64,000 nt of DNA from Planctomycetota bacterium (GCA_014584315.1 JACTNA010000028.1:56413-120412), one strand, 5' to 3'; positions 1 through 8,700 are shown, counted from the stretch's first letter. Notes: generated from the sequence alone by a model not told the origin. Program-made: numbers and translations.

Positions 1-109
1 GCCGGTCCAGCCGGGCGATGCGTCGGCGCAGCCGGCGGTGCCGACGCTCCGCCCCCAGCGCGACCGCGCCGAGCGCCACCCCGAGAGCCACGATCAGCGC
101 GAGTTCCAT
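1..109 (-). CDS. Hypothetical protein with N-terminal membrane helix (partial, runs off left edge)
   Basis: On the minus strand an ATG at 109 opens a frame that overlaps the last 16 bases of hisS and stays open to the window edge. It is preceded by GGAG at a usable distance. The visible start reads as a hydrophobic segment (MELALIVALGVALGAVALGA) followed by a very Arg-rich stretch, as in a small membrane-anchored protein or the start of a coiled-coil protein. It lies downstream of hisS in the same direction, so it would be co-transcribed and translationally coupled. The ORF track misses it because it is truncated. Function unknown. Confidence 0.5.
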   Translation of the reverse strand, partial: MELALIVALGVALGAVALGAERRHRRLRRRIARLDR

Positions 110-1635
110 GCCCGCTCCGCGATCTTCCGCCCGATTTCGTCGATCGGCACGCGATCCGGCCACTGCTCGCCCGTGCGCAGGTCCTTCACCGTCGCCTCCG
201 ACGCGCTCTCGACGATGACGGCGAACCGCGCCCCGACCTGCGCCGCCTCCTTCAACAGCTTGCCGACGTTCTTCGTCGCCTTGTACGAGTGGCGGACGTG
301 GAGGGGGGCCTGAGGCTTGGGGCCTGGGGCCTGAGTCTTGAGTCCTGAGTCCTGAGGCGCGCGGGAGCCGCGCCGCAGCGAGGCGACCAGCGGCCGCACC
401 TGCCGCTCCGCTTCCTCCGTGCCGTTGCTCAGCACGAACACGTCCGGCGACTGCCCGACCAGCCCCATCAACTCCGCATCGCTCGGCATCAGCCCCTTGT
501 CCTGCAACAGGTTCGCCAGCACCACGTCCCCCATCGCGAACCCGACCGCGGGAGTGGGAGGGCCGCCGAACAACTCGACCAGATTGTCGTACCGCCCGCC
601 GCCGGCGACCGCACGCTCGCCCTCGGCGATGACTTCGAAGACGGTGCCGGTGTAGTACGCGAGGCCGCGCACCACTCGCATGTCGGCCGTGAACCAATCG
701 GTTGAATAGCCCAACTGAAGAAGTGCCAGATTTACGGGCATGGTCTTGGAGAATGCGCGAGCCGAAGCCTCGTGAACTGCATCAAGAGGCCCTAGTTGAG
801 CATGGGCAGTCTGGAACACTTCCGTAAGTGACGAGGCAGTGCCACTTATCGTTGCGCCGGGCACGAGAGATAGAATACACGCCTTGCTTGCGCCAAGCGC
901 ACGGAGCTCGTCAAAGCTCTTGTCTGGCGGTTGCTTATCGATCCGGTCTATGACGGCGAATGCAGCTGAAAGAGCCGCGCTAGACACTCCCTCTTTCAGA
1001 AGCAGATCGCTGACGACCTTTCTGTCGCTGATGCGGATTCGAACATCCCCGGGTGTGAGTCCGACGCTGGAAAGGAAGTCGACACAGCACGCGATGCACT
1101 CCGCATCCATCCGCGCCTTCGCCTCCGCGACCTCCGCGCGGCTTTCCGCGTCCTCCGCGTTCCATTTTTCAGGAGCCACATCCAGCCCCAGCACGTCGCA
1201 GTTCCACTGCAGGAACTCCCGCAGCCTGCCCCGTTGCGGCCTCTCCGCCCTGAAAAACGGCCCGATCTGGAACCACTTGCACGGTTTGGGCAGCCCCGCC
1301 GCCCGGGCCGCGTACATCCGCGCCAGCGTCGGCGTGAACTCCGGCCGCATCGCGTAGGGCGCGCGCCCGGTCGCCCGCACCCGCTCGACCTCGTCCGGGC
1401 TTTTGCCCGAGTACGCCTGGAACAACTCGCCGAGGATGCCCTCGCCGCTCTTGACGGCGTAGAGGTCCGACTCCTCGAACGTCGGCCCGTCCACCTCCTC
1501 GAAGCCGTGTCGCACGGCCACCTCGCGCCACCGCTCGGTGATCCACCGCCGCCGCGCCGCCTCGACCGGGTAGAGGTCCCGCGTCCCGCGCGGCCCCTGC
1601 ATCGGCGTGCCCTGCTTCGTCCCGGGTTCCGACAT
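94..1635 (-). CDS. hisS: Histidine--tRNA ligase
   Basis: Class II aminoacyl-tRNA synthetase that charges tRNA-His in the cytoplasm. Seen: 'GPRGTRDLYP' at the N-terminus (motif 1 region), 'MRPEFTPTLARM' and 'RAERPQRGRLREFLQWNCDVLG' (motif 2), 'VRGLAYYTGTVFEV' (the HisRS-specific histidine-binding loop), 'AGGGRYDNL' and 'PAVGFAMGD' (motif 3), then an anticodon-binding domain. At 513 aa it is longer than the usual 420-450. Part of the excess is two low-complexity in-frame insertions: an Ala/Glu-rich one after motif 2, and 'DSGLKTQAPGPKPQAP' just before the anticodon-binding domain. The middle of the gene (about 680-1080) is visibly less GC-rich than its ends. It starts 67 bp from the divergent nuoG. 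It has no SD, but TAGCCT lies 6 nt upstream, so it may be leaderless. Confidence 0.96.
   Translation of the reverse strand: MSEPGTKQGTPMQGPRGTRDLYPVEAARRRWITERWREVAVRHGFEEVDGPTFEESDLYAVKSGEGILGELFQAYSGKSPDEVERVRATGRAPYAMRPEFTPTLARMYAARAAGLPKPCKWFQIGPFFRAERPQRGRLREFLQWNCDVLGLDVAPEKWNAEDAESRAEVAEAKARMDAECIACCVDFLSSVGLTPGDVRIRISDRKVVSDLLLKEGVSSAALSAAFAVIDRIDKQPPDKSFDELRALGASKACILSLVPGATISGTASSLTEVFQTAHAQLGPLDAVHEASARAFSKTMPVNLALLQLGYSTDWFTADMRVVRGLAYYTGTVFEVIAEGERAVAGGGRYDNLVELFGGPPTPAVGFAMGDVVLANLLQDKGLMPSDAELMGLVGQSPDVFVLSNGTEEAERQVRPLVASLRRGSRAPQDSGLKTQAPGPKPQAPLHVRHSYKATKNVGKLLKEAAQVGARFAVIVESASEATVKDLRTGEQWPDRVPIDEIGRKIAERAWNSR
301..365. repeat. Low-complexity repeat inserted in frame in hisS
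   Basis: Degenerate tandem units of the form GCCTGAG / TCTTGAG / TCCTGAG, translated inside HisRS as a Pro/Gln/Lys-rich linker. The same word family (GAGTCTTGAGGCTTGAGG...) occurs between nadC and birA at 61853. It lies between the catalytic and anticodon-binding domains, where an insertion would be tolerated. Confidence 0.75.
1093..1165. repeat. Second low-complexity repeat inserted in frame in hisS
   Basis: Read on the minus strand it is a run of degenerate GCGGAGG / GCGGAAA / GCGAAGG units, giving the Ala/Glu-rich peptide 'NAEDAESRAEVAEAKARMDAE'. A typical HisRS goes directly from the motif 2 helix to the next alpha helix here, so I read this as an insertion. The repeat type differs from the one at 301-365. 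Confidence 0.6.
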
Positions 1636-1641
1636 GCCGCA

Positions 1642-1647
1642 AGGCTA
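1642..1647 (-). promoter_or_regulatory. Putative leaderless -10 element of hisS (TAGCCT)
   Basis: TAGCCT on the minus strand ends 6 nt before the hisS ATG and no SD is present. A start site 6-8 nt downstream of the hexamer would fall on the start codon. No clear -35 is visible. Confidence 0.45.
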
Positions 1648-1688
1648 TCCGACGCGCCGCCCCCCGTGGCACGCCACCGCCCCTCCCC

Positions 1689-1694
1689 TACACT
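1689..1694 (+). promoter_or_regulatory. Putative leaderless -10 element of nuoG (TACACT)
   Basis: TACACT followed by CCCGTCCC and ATG. There is no SD. The arrangement is nearly identical to that before pyrB (TACACT CCCGGCAC ATG), which supports both the start choice and a leaderless transcript. Confidence 0.55.
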
Positions 1695-1702
1695 CCCGTC
1701 CC

Positions 1703-3475
1703 ATGCCCACCGTCACCATCAACGGCGTTCAGTGCCCCTTCACACCCGGCCAGACCATCCTCCAGGCCGCCAACGCCGCCGGCGTCGATATCCCCTTCTA
1801 CTGCTACCACGACGGCCTCTCGATCGTCGCCTCCTGCCGCATCTGTCTCGGCGAGGTCTGGGCGCCCAACCCCCGCAACGAGAACCGCCTCGAACCCTTC
1901 ATGGGCGGCAAACTCCTGCCCACCTGTCAGACCCCCGCCTCCGACGGCATGGTCGTCCACACCGACTCCCCCAAGGCCGTCCAGAACCAGAAGGCGGTCA
2001 TGGAGTACCTCCTCATCAACCACCCGCTGGACTGCCCCGTCTGCGACCAGGCCGGCGAGTGCCTCCTCCAGGACTACTCCTTCAAGTACGGCCGCGGCGT
2101 CTCACGCTTCCAGGAGCAGAAGGTCAAGAACCCCAAGAAGGACCTCGGCCCGCACGTCTACCTCTACGCCGACCGCTGCATCATGTGCACCCGCTGCGTG
2201 CGCTTCACCCGCGAGGTCTCGGGCACCGCCGAGTTGTACGTCGACGGCCGCGGCAACAAGGAGGAGATCGACGTCTTCCCCGGCGAGGGCATCACGAATC
2301 CGCTGAGCGCGAACGTGATCGATCTCTGCCCCGTCGGCGCGCTCCTCGACAAGGACTTCCTCTTCGCCCAGCGCGTCTGGTTCCTCCGCTCGACGCCCTC
2401 CATCGACGGCATCACCGCGAGCGGGGACAACCTCTGGATCGAGCACAACGAGGGGCGCGTCTACCGGATCAAGCCGCGCGAGAACATGGGCGTCAACAAG
2501 TGGTGGATCACCGACGAGGTCCGCTACGGCTGGAAGCACGTCCACAGCGACAGCCGCCTCCGCTCGACCATGCGACGCCAGTACGGCGCGCTGGTCGAGG
2601 ACGATTCGGAGCGCTGCTACGCCGACGCCATCGACGGCCTGCGCCGCGCCGCCGAGGGCGGACGCCGACTCGCCCTCCTCGTCAGCCCCATGCTCACCTG
2701 CGAGGACGCCTGGGCCTTGGCCACCCTCGCCCGCGAGATCGACCCCAACGCCGTCCTCGGCGTCGGCCCCGTCCTCCGACGTGGCGAGGACCAGACCTTC
2801 CCGCCCGGCGCGGGCGACGACGACCCCCGCGCGTTCCGGGTCTACGCCGAGAAGGCGCCCAACGCGCGCGGCGTGCGGCACGTCCTCGCGGCGGTGGGGG
2901 GGGAGACGCTCGACTACGACGACTTCGTCCGACGCATCGCGGGCGACGAGGTCGGTGCGGTCATCCTCACCGGCAACTACACCTCGGGCGACTGGGCGCC
3001 GCAGCCGCTCGCCGACGCCGCCGACCGCCGCCACGGCCGCTTCGTCGTCCTCATCGACACGCTCGGCGGCCCGCTGATCGACGGCGCGGACGTCGTCCTC
3101 CCCGGGTGCACGTGGGCCGAGAAGGCCGGCACGTTCGAGAACGCCCGCGGCCTGCTCCAGGCCTTCGAGGCCGCCATCCCGCCGGTCGAGTTCGCCCGCT
3201 CCGAAGGGCAGACCGCCTTCGACCTGCTCGCGGTGCTGCACGGCGAGGCCCTCGCCTCGCCCCGGCGCGTGAAGGTGGTCGTCGTGGACGAACAGCCGGG
3301 CATGGTGCCCCAGGCCACCGAAGTCGTGCTGCCCCGCTCCCGCCTCTTCAATGCCGCCGAAGTCCGAGCCGAAATGGCCCGGGCCACCCCTGCCCTCGCC
3401 GCCTTCGCCGGCGAAGTGACGCTCCCAGCCCCCGCCCCACGCCATGAGGCGGCGGTGGAGATGGTGGAACTGTAA
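1703..3475 (+). CDS. nuoG: NADH-quinone oxidoreductase subunit G (NuoG-like)
   Basis: Iron-sulfur subunit of respiratory complex I or a related NADH-dependent oxidoreductase. The start at 1703 is chosen because 'MPTVTINGVQ' is the canonical 2Fe-2S domain start and a TACACT element lies 8 nt upstream; the longer track ORF is not needed. Seen: 2Fe-2S cysteines at about 34, 45, 48 and 75; the NuoG-specific H-x3-C-x2-C-x5-C cluster ('HPLDCPVCDQAGEC', 107-120); and 4Fe-4S cysteines at about 159, 162, 165 and 209. A molybdopterin-oxidoreductase-like region follows. At 590 aa it is shorter than many NuoG (roughly 680-900), because the C-terminal part is reduced. No other nuo gene is in the window, so the rest of the complex must lie elsewhere. 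Confidence 0.9.
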   Translation: MPTVTINGVQCPFTPGQTILQAANAAGVDIPFYCYHDGLSIVASCRICLGEVWAPNPRNENRLEPFMGGKLLPTCQTPASDGMVVHTDSPKAVQNQKAVMEYLLINHPLDCPVCDQAGECLLQDYSFKYGRGVSRFQEQKVKNPKKDLGPHVYLYADRCIMCTRCVRFTREVSGTAELYVDGRGNKEEIDVFPGEGITNPLSANVIDLCPVGALLDKDFLFAQRVWFLRSTPSIDGITASGDNLWIEHNEGRVYRIKPRENMGVNKWWITDEVRYGWKHVHSDSRLRSTMRRQYGALVEDDSERCYADAIDGLRRAAEGGRRLALLVSPMLTCEDAWALATLAREIDPNAVLGVGPVLRRGEDQTFPPGAGDDDPRAFRVYAEKAPNARGVRHVLAAVGGETLDYDDFVRRIAGDEVGAVILTGNYTSGDWAPQPLADAADRRHGRFVVLIDTLGGPLIDGADVVLPGCTWAEKAGTFENARGLLQAFEAAIPPVEFARSEGQTAFDLLAVLHGEALASPRRVKVVVVDEQPGMVPQATEVVLPRSRLFNAAEVRAEMARATPALAAFAGEVTLPAPAPRHEAAVEMVEL

Positions 3476-3508
3476 GGAAAACGATCGGTATGTTGCGGCA
3501 TAGTGCGC

Positions 3509-3537
3509 TTGATCGTGCCAATTATGTGTAATATACT
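3509..3537 (+). promoter_or_regulatory. Sigma70-type promoter (TTGATC-N17-TATACT)
   Basis: TTGATC at 3509-3514 and TATACT at 3532-3537 are separated by exactly 17 nt. They sit in an unusually AT-rich patch 33 nt upstream of the AAA/DUF4143 gene. It is one of the most consensus-like promoters in the window and contrasts with the GC-rich upstream regions of neighbouring genes. Confidence 0.7.
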
Positions 3538-3569
3538 ACATCTGAATCGACGATGAAAGAGCAGTACGC

Positions 3570-5012
3570 ATGCAGAACGTGCCTAGACACGAACTCTTCG
3601 CGATACTGAGCCAGATGAATCCCTGGTGGCAAGGGCAGCTCCTTCGCGGCCTGCCCACGTGGACTCGTGCCGCCTTCCCAGAACTCCTCAGGTGGCTCGT
3701 CGATCCGCCTGCGCCCCGCGCCGTCCTCGTTACTGGAGCACGTCAGGTCGGCAAGACGACGCTCCTGCGGCAGGCCGCTCGTTCTCTGCTCGCTCGCGGC
3801 ATCGAACCACGACAGATTCTGTACGTCACCTTCGATCATCCCCTCATGAAGATCAGCGGCGTTGAGGGGGTGATGCGAGTATGGAACGAGCTCAACGCCC
3901 CGGACCCGGAGCGAGAGCAGCACCTTCTGCTCGACGAGATCCAGTACGTCAGCGACTGGGGCACGTGGCTCAAGCATCAAGTGGACTTCGAGAAGCACAG
4001 GCGCATCGCGGCCACCGGCTCTGCAATCCCGATCCGGCGCGAAGGGCAGGAATCGGGCGTGGGCCGCTGGCACACGATCAAACTCCCGACGCTGTCGTTC
4101 TATGAGTACCTTCAGATCAGAAACACCGCGATGCCGGAAGTCCCGCGCGTCGCTTCATTGACGCAGCCCTTCGCGTGGCCGGACGCCGAGCGGCGGAGGG
4201 TCGCCCTGAGTGCGGAGGCGCTCGTCCCGCATTTCCACGAGTACCTGCTCCGCGGCGGCTTTCCCCAGACCGCGAGCGTCGACGACGTCGATACGGCCCA
4301 GCGGCTGCTCCGCGAGGACATCGTCGACAAGGTGCTCAAACGCGACATGACCGCCCTTTTCGGCGTGCGACGCATCACGGAACTGGAGCGACTCTTCATC
4401 TATCTCTGCCTGCACGATGGGGGGATGCTCGACGTTCAGGCGCTGGCGAGCAACGTCGGCGTCAACTCACGCACGATCGCCAACTACCTCGACCTCTTCG
4501 AGGACTCGAACCTCATCTACCGCCTCCGTCCGTTCGGGTACGGGAAGCAGATTCTCAAGGGGCGGCAGAAGGTCTATCTCGCCGATGCCGCCATCGCCGG
4601 GAGCGTGCTCATGCGCGGCCGTGCGCTGCTCGAAGACGCCACGCGCCTGGGACACGCCGTCGAAACCGCCTTCTTCAAGCACGTCTTCGCGCACTACTAC
4701 AGCGTCAGCATCGGCTTCTCCTACTGGATCGGCGACCGCGGCACGGAGATCGATGTCATCGCCGAGATCGCCGGCCGCGTCGTCCCCTTCGAGGTCAAGT
4801 ACCGCGGCACGATCGACTCGCGCGACCTCCGAGCGCTCGCCGAGTTCTGCGCCGCCCGCGACGTGAACCGTGCCTACATCATCGGCGCAGACCCGCGCGA
4901 CCTCAGCGTCCGCCCCCTCGGCCCCGCCCCCGAAGCCCCCCAGGCCCTCGTCATCCCGGCCCCCCTCGCGTGCTACTGGCTGTCGAGGATGGAGTTGGAG
5001 CGCACCGAATGA
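3570..5012 (+). CDS. AAA_14/DUF4143-type ATPase
   Basis: Member of the widespread AAA-14 + DUF4143 family, whose role is not established. Seen: Walker A 'GARQVGKTT' (about 56-64), Walker B 'HLLLDEIQY' (about 117-125), sensor-like 'AATGSA', a winged-helix-like middle region ('LASNVGVNSRTIANYLDLFEDSNLIYRL'), and a C-terminal DUF4143 region. The last has a PD-(D/E)xK-like signature ('GTEIDVI' then 'PFEVKY'), so nuclease ancestry is plausible. Length (480 aa) is slightly above the usual 380-450. It is a single-gene unit with its own strong promoter. Such genes are often horizontally acquired and patchily distributed. The start at 3570 is the first ATG after the promoter; 3615 is an alternative. 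Confidence 0.85.
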   Translation: MQNVPRHELFAILSQMNPWWQGQLLRGLPTWTRAAFPELLRWLVDPPAPRAVLVTGARQVGKTTLLRQAARSLLARGIEPRQILYVTFDHPLMKISGVEGVMRVWNELNAPDPEREQHLLLDEIQYVSDWGTWLKHQVDFEKHRRIAATGSAIPIRREGQESGVGRWHTIKLPTLSFYEYLQIRNTAMPEVPRVASLTQPFAWPDAERRRVALSAEALVPHFHEYLLRGGFPQTASVDDVDTAQRLLREDIVDKVLKRDMTALFGVRRITELERLFIYLCLHDGGMLDVQALASNVGVNSRTIANYLDLFEDSNLIYRLRPFGYGKQILKGRQKVYLADAAIAGSVLMRGRALLEDATRLGHAVETAFFKHVFAHYYSVSIGFSYWIGDRGTEIDVIAEIAGRVVPFEVKYRGTIDSRDLRALAEFCAARDVNRAYIIGADPRDLSVRPLGPAPEAPQALVIPAPLACYWLSRMELERTE

Positions 5013-5194
5013 TGGCGTCGAGCTCGCGTCGCCTGCGTCCACTCGATCCTCGATCCTTGAGCCATCGACCGCTCCTTCATTCCAAACACTAACCGAACGG
5101 TCGCCGCCCGTCAACGGCACCCCCAACCCCAGCGGCTAGCATCCCCGAGCCGCAACCGCGATGCCACCGGCGCGCCGCTCCGCGCCCTTCGCCC

Positions 5195-5437
5195 ATGACC
5201 GAGATCATCGTCACCACGGTCGTCGTCGCCGTCCTCGGCGTGCCCTTCATCCTCCTCTGGTGGAAGATCGCGGATCAGTGGGCGGACGAGGAGCACAAGC
5301 GGTTCGGCCGCACCAAGGCGCCCGAAGGACCGGCCCCGCGCGTCGTCCGCGGCTTCGACTCGCCCGCGAGCGCGGACCCTGCCGCTCCCGCCTCTTCCCC
5401 CGTCGCCGAGCCGATGGAGGATCGGCGCGCGCCCTGA
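5195..5437 (+). CDS. Small single-pass membrane protein, function unknown
   Basis: An 80-aa ORF with one hydrophobic helix (about residues 3-25, ending in 'FILLWWKIADQW'), then a charged linker and a Pro/Ala-rich tail. It lies 90 bp upstream of the ClC channel gene on the same strand and may be co-transcribed with it. No SD is visible before the ATG. The topology suggests an N-terminal anchor with a cytoplasmic tail. I recognise no family. Confidence 0.55.
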   Translation: MTEIIVTTVVVAVLGVPFILLWWKIADQWADEEHKRFGRTKAPEGPAPRVVRGFDSPASADPAAPASSPVAEPMEDRRAP

Positions 5438-5527
5438 GCGCCACCGCTCCATCGCGCCGCCGCGGCTCCCGCCACGTTGAGACTTCGACGCGCCTCGCCC
5501 CTCCCGCCCGATACAGTCGGGGCGAGC

Positions 5528-7357
5528 ATGGCCGCGCTCACCGCCTCCATCCGCCGCGCCCTCAAGCGACTCGGCTTCCGCGAGGAGTGGTATCTCATCA
5601 TCATCGGCGCGCTCGTCGGCACGCTCACGGGCCTGGCGGCCATCGCCTTCGACTGGCTGCTCCACCGCGCCTTCGACTCCGCCCACACCCTCGAGGCCCG
5701 CCTCGGTCCCGTCGGCCTCGTCGTGATTCCCACCGTCGGCCTCGCGGCGACCGGCGTCCTTGTCCACTACTTCGCCGCCGAGGCCAAGGGGCACGGCGTC
5801 CCGCAGGTCATGCGCGCCCTTATCACCCGCGGCGGGTTCATCCCCTGGCGCACGGGCATCGTCAAGGTCGCCACCTCCATCCTCACCGTCGGCTCGGGCG
5901 GGTCCGCCGGCACCGAAGGCCCCATCGTTCAGATCGGCGCCACCGCAGGCTCAGTCGTCGGCCAGCGCCTGGGCGTCTCGCGAGAGCAGATGTCCGTCCT
6001 GGTCGGGTGCGGTGCCGCCGCGGGCATCTCGTCGATCTTCAACGCCCCGATCGCCGGCGTCATCTTCGTCCTCGAGGTCCTGCTGCGCGACTTCTCGCTC
6101 CGGGCCTTCACGCCCATCGTGGTCGCTTCGGTCTTTTCGGCCGTCACCACCCAGGCCGTCCTCGGCGAGAACGAGGCCATCTTCACCGTCGAGGAAACCC
6201 TCCACGCCCTCGAGTTCACGCCGCAGGAACTCCCGTCCTACGTCCTGCTCGGCGGCATCTGCGGGCTGGTGGCGGTCGCCTTCCAGCGCCTGCTCCACAA
6301 GGGCGAGGACCTCTACGACGCGTGGCGCATCCACCCGCTCCTCAAGCCGATCACCGGCGGCCTCGCCCTCGGCGCGCTCGCGCTGGCCTACATCGCGCTC
6401 GAGCACGCGCTCGGCACAGGCTCGCTCACCCGCGGCCCAGCGCCCGCCTTCTTCGCCAACGGCTACGAGCCGATCCACCGCATGCTCGCTCCGGACACCT
6501 ACCTCGGCGCGGAGGGCGCGGACGCGCGGCTCGCCGTCCTCGCCCTGCTCCTCCTGCTCATGCTCTTCAAGGCCGTCGCCACCACTTTCACGCTCGCCTC
6601 CGGCGGCTCGGGCGGCGTCTTCGCCCCGAGCCTTTTCCTCGGCGCGACCGCCGGCGGCGCGCTCGGCCTCTCCCTCGAACTCCTCCACCTCATTCCCGAC
6701 GGCTCGACGCCCGCCTCCTACGCGCTCGTCGGCATGGCGGCCGTCCTCGCCGCGTCGTCGCACGCCCCGCTCACCGCCATCCTGCTCCTCTTCGAACTCA
6801 CTCGCAACATCTACGTCATGCTCCCCGTCATGCTCGCCGCGGTGCTCGCCACGGTCGTCGCACAACTGCTCGACCGCGACTCGATCTACACCTTCCGCCT
6901 GCGCCGCTCGGGCCTGCGCGTGGGCCGATCGCGCGACCTGACCGTCCTGCGCCGCGTGCACGTCCGCGGCGTGAGGCAGACCACGCTCCCGCCCGAGCCG
7001 GTCTATCCCTCCGACCCGGTCGCCAAACTCGTCGCCATGCACGCGGTCTACGACACGCCGGACTTCCCGGTGGTGGACGAGCGCGGGCGATACGTCGGCA
7101 TGGTGACGGGCCTCGACGTGCGCACCGCGCTGATCGACCGCGAGGCGATCCCGCTCCTCCTCGTGGCCGAGCTCATGCGCGACGATGTCCCCCCGCTGCT
7201 GCCCGATGAGACGCTCGAGGTCGCGCTCGACCGTTTCGCCGCCTGCGACGCGGCCAGCCTGGTCGTCGTCAACGACAACGAGGAACGGCGCCCCCTCGCC
7301 CTCGTCACCCGCGCCGATGTCATGCAGCGCTACCGCGACGCCCTCGAAGAGGCGTAG
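5528..7357 (+). CDS. ClC family chloride channel/transporter with C-terminal CBS pair
   Basis: Integral membrane anion channel or antiporter, 609 aa from the ATG at 5528 (a TTG at 5477 is the track start). Seen: the anion-pore motifs 'GSGGSAGTEGP' with the gating Glu at about 130, 'GISSIFNAPIAGVIFVLE' and 'SGGSGGVFAPSLFLG', then two CBS domains from about residue 480. The position after the conserved Glu183, which is a proton-shuttling Glu in E. coli ClC-ec1, is Val184 here, as in ClC channels. The central Tyr also seems replaced by Ile. Both suggest channel-like rather than H+-coupled activity, though this is inference. TACAGT lies 10 nt before the ATG. A terminator follows the gene, but its U-tract serves the opposite strand. 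Confidence 0.93.
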   Translation: MAALTASIRRALKRLGFREEWYLIIIGALVGTLTGLAAIAFDWLLHRAFDSAHTLEARLGPVGLVVIPTVGLAATGVLVHYFAAEAKGHGVPQVMRALITRGGFIPWRTGIVKVATSILTVGSGGSAGTEGPIVQIGATAGSVVGQRLGVSREQMSVLVGCGAAAGISSIFNAPIAGVIFVLEVLLRDFSLRAFTPIVVASVFSAVTTQAVLGENEAIFTVEETLHALEFTPQELPSYVLLGGICGLVAVAFQRLLHKGEDLYDAWRIHPLLKPITGGLALGALALAYIALEHALGTGSLTRGPAPAFFANGYEPIHRMLAPDTYLGAEGADARLAVLALLLLLMLFKAVATTFTLASGGSGGVFAPSLFLGATAGGALGLSLELLHLIPDGSTPASYALVGMAAVLAASSHAPLTAILLLFELTRNIYVMLPVMLAAVLATVVAQLLDRDSIYTFRLRRSGLRVGRSRDLTVLRRVHVRGVRQTTLPPEPVYPSDPVAKLVAMHAVYDTPDFPVVDERGRYVGMVTGLDVRTALIDREAIPLLLVAELMRDDVPPLLPDETLEVALDRFAACDAASLVVVNDNEERRPLALVTRADVMQRYRDALEEA

Positions 7358-7377
7358 GCCGCCCCCTTGGGCCTCGA

Positions 7378-7407
7378 AGAAAAAACGCCGGGCGTTGCCG
7401 CCCGGCG
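7378..7407 (-). terminator. Rho-independent terminator of the TlpA-like gene
   Basis: Perfect 9-bp stem CGCCGGGCG / CGCCCGGCG (7386-7394 and 7399-7407) with a 4-nt loop, followed on the minus strand by a run of six T. It lies just past the stop of the minus-strand thioredoxin gene, between two convergent genes. Confidence 0.85.
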
Positions 7408-7435
7408 CGCGTGACTCAGGGATGAGCCGCGACGA

Positions 7436-8479
7436 TCAGCCGCCGCTCTTCATCTTCTTCATCCGCTCGAGCGCCTCGCTCAGCTGCTCCTTCATGTTGG
7501 CCGGGGCGAGGGCGACGGCCTTCTCCTGCACTTCGAGCGCCTTGTCCTGCTGGCCCGCGAACCAGAGCGCCCACGCGTAGGTGTCCAGGATCATCGCGTT
7601 CTCGTGCTTGGTCAGTTCGCTGGCGCGCTCCGCGATCTTCAGCCCCAGTTCCGCGTCGCGCGGCTCGACCTTCGCGTCCGGGTCCACGATGTACCACGCG
7701 AGCGTGTTGAGCATCTGCGCGTTGTCCCACGCCGGGCCCTCGATCAGTTCCTTCGCGACGCCGTACGCCTTGGCGGTGTTGCCCGAGCGGATCGCCGTCA
7801 TGTACTCGCTGAACCTGACCTCGACCCTCTTCTCATCGACGTACTTCTTCGCCGCCTTGGCGATGTCCCACTCGCCCGCGACGATCTCCTTGAGCGGCTC
7901 GTCCATCGTCATCGGGTGCCCGATCCAGGCGACGAACCCCTTCTGGTCCACGATGAACGCGCTCGGGATGCCCTGCTGCCCCGAGGCCTCCATCCACTCC
8001 TTCGCCATCCACCCCGTGCGGCGCGCGTCGGTGTCCGGGATCTTCTCCTCGATCGCCACCGTGTACTGCATCTTCTCGTCGCCGCCCTTGTCCGCCATGA
8101 ACGGCGCGACCTTGGTCGTGTCGTCCCAGATGTTCACGCCGATGATCCGAACGTCCTTCGACTTGTACTCCTTCTGGAGTTCGGACAGGTGGGGCATCCC
8201 GGCGATGCACGGACCGCACCACGTCGCCCAGAACTCCACCACGTACACCCGGCCCTTCTCGAAACTCGTCACCGGGTCGCCCTTCACCCATTCCGCGATC
8301 TTCAGTTCCGGCGCCTTGTCGCCCACCTGAAGGTCCGCGATCCGCTCGACCTTCACCCCGGGGGCGACCTCGCGCGCCTTGGCCGGCTGCGCCGTCTTCA
8401 CGCCGCCCTCCTGCGCCACCGCCGGCATCCCCGCCGCCATCACCAACGCAGCCGCCATCGCGACCATTCCACGTTTCAT
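7436..8479 (-). CDS. TlpA-like periplasmic thioredoxin-fold protein
   Basis: Exported thiol-disulfide oxidoreductase of the TlpA/ResA/AhpC-TSA type. The start at 8479 is set by a strong SD (AAGGAG, 8 nt before the ATG) and by the signal peptide that follows ('MKRGMVAMAAALVMAAGMPAVAQ'); the longer track ORF is an artefact. Seen: thioredoxin active site 'WATWCGPC' (Cys 88 and 91), the cis-Pro region 'GIPSAFIVD', and a C-terminal helical region of about 130 residues resembling TPR-like repeats ('LNTLAWYIVD', 'LDTYAWALWFAGQQDKALEVQEKAVAL'). At 347 aa it is about twice a minimal TlpA because of this extension. It forms a single-gene unit ending in a clear terminator. The substrate is unknown; cytochrome c maturation or general redox protection is possible. 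Confidence 0.88.
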   Translation of the reverse strand: MKRGMVAMAAALVMAAGMPAVAQEGGVKTAQPAKAREVAPGVKVERIADLQVGDKAPELKIAEWVKGDPVTSFEKGRVYVVEFWATWCGPCIAGMPHLSELQKEYKSKDVRIIGVNIWDDTTKVAPFMADKGGDEKMQYTVAIEEKIPDTDARRTGWMAKEWMEASGQQGIPSAFIVDQKGFVAWIGHPMTMDEPLKEIVAGEWDIAKAAKKYVDEKRVEVRFSEYMTAIRSGNTAKAYGVAKELIEGPAWDNAQMLNTLAWYIVDPDAKVEPRDAELGLKIAERASELTKHENAMILDTYAWALWFAGQQDKALEVQEKAVALAPANMKEQLSEALERMKKMKSGG

Positions 8480-8700
8480 GACTCGCTCCTTGCGCCGACG
8501 CCGATCTCGCCGGCACGGCACGCTCGGCTCCGCCGGCCACGCCGCGGGCGACACGCCCGCACGCCCCGGGAACCCCTGATACCGAAACGCTAGGCGCGGC
8601 GTTCCACCGCCACGGCCGCCCACGACAAACGTGCGGGGAATCCCCGGCCCGGGCGTCTCCCGAGCAGTCCGCATCGGCCCCGACGCCCCGGCCGCCGCCC

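Noticed and set aside
1234-3447. 737-aa plus-strand ORF in hisS/nuoG
   Set aside because: Out-of-frame shadow of nuoG, which has all its cysteine motifs in the other frame.
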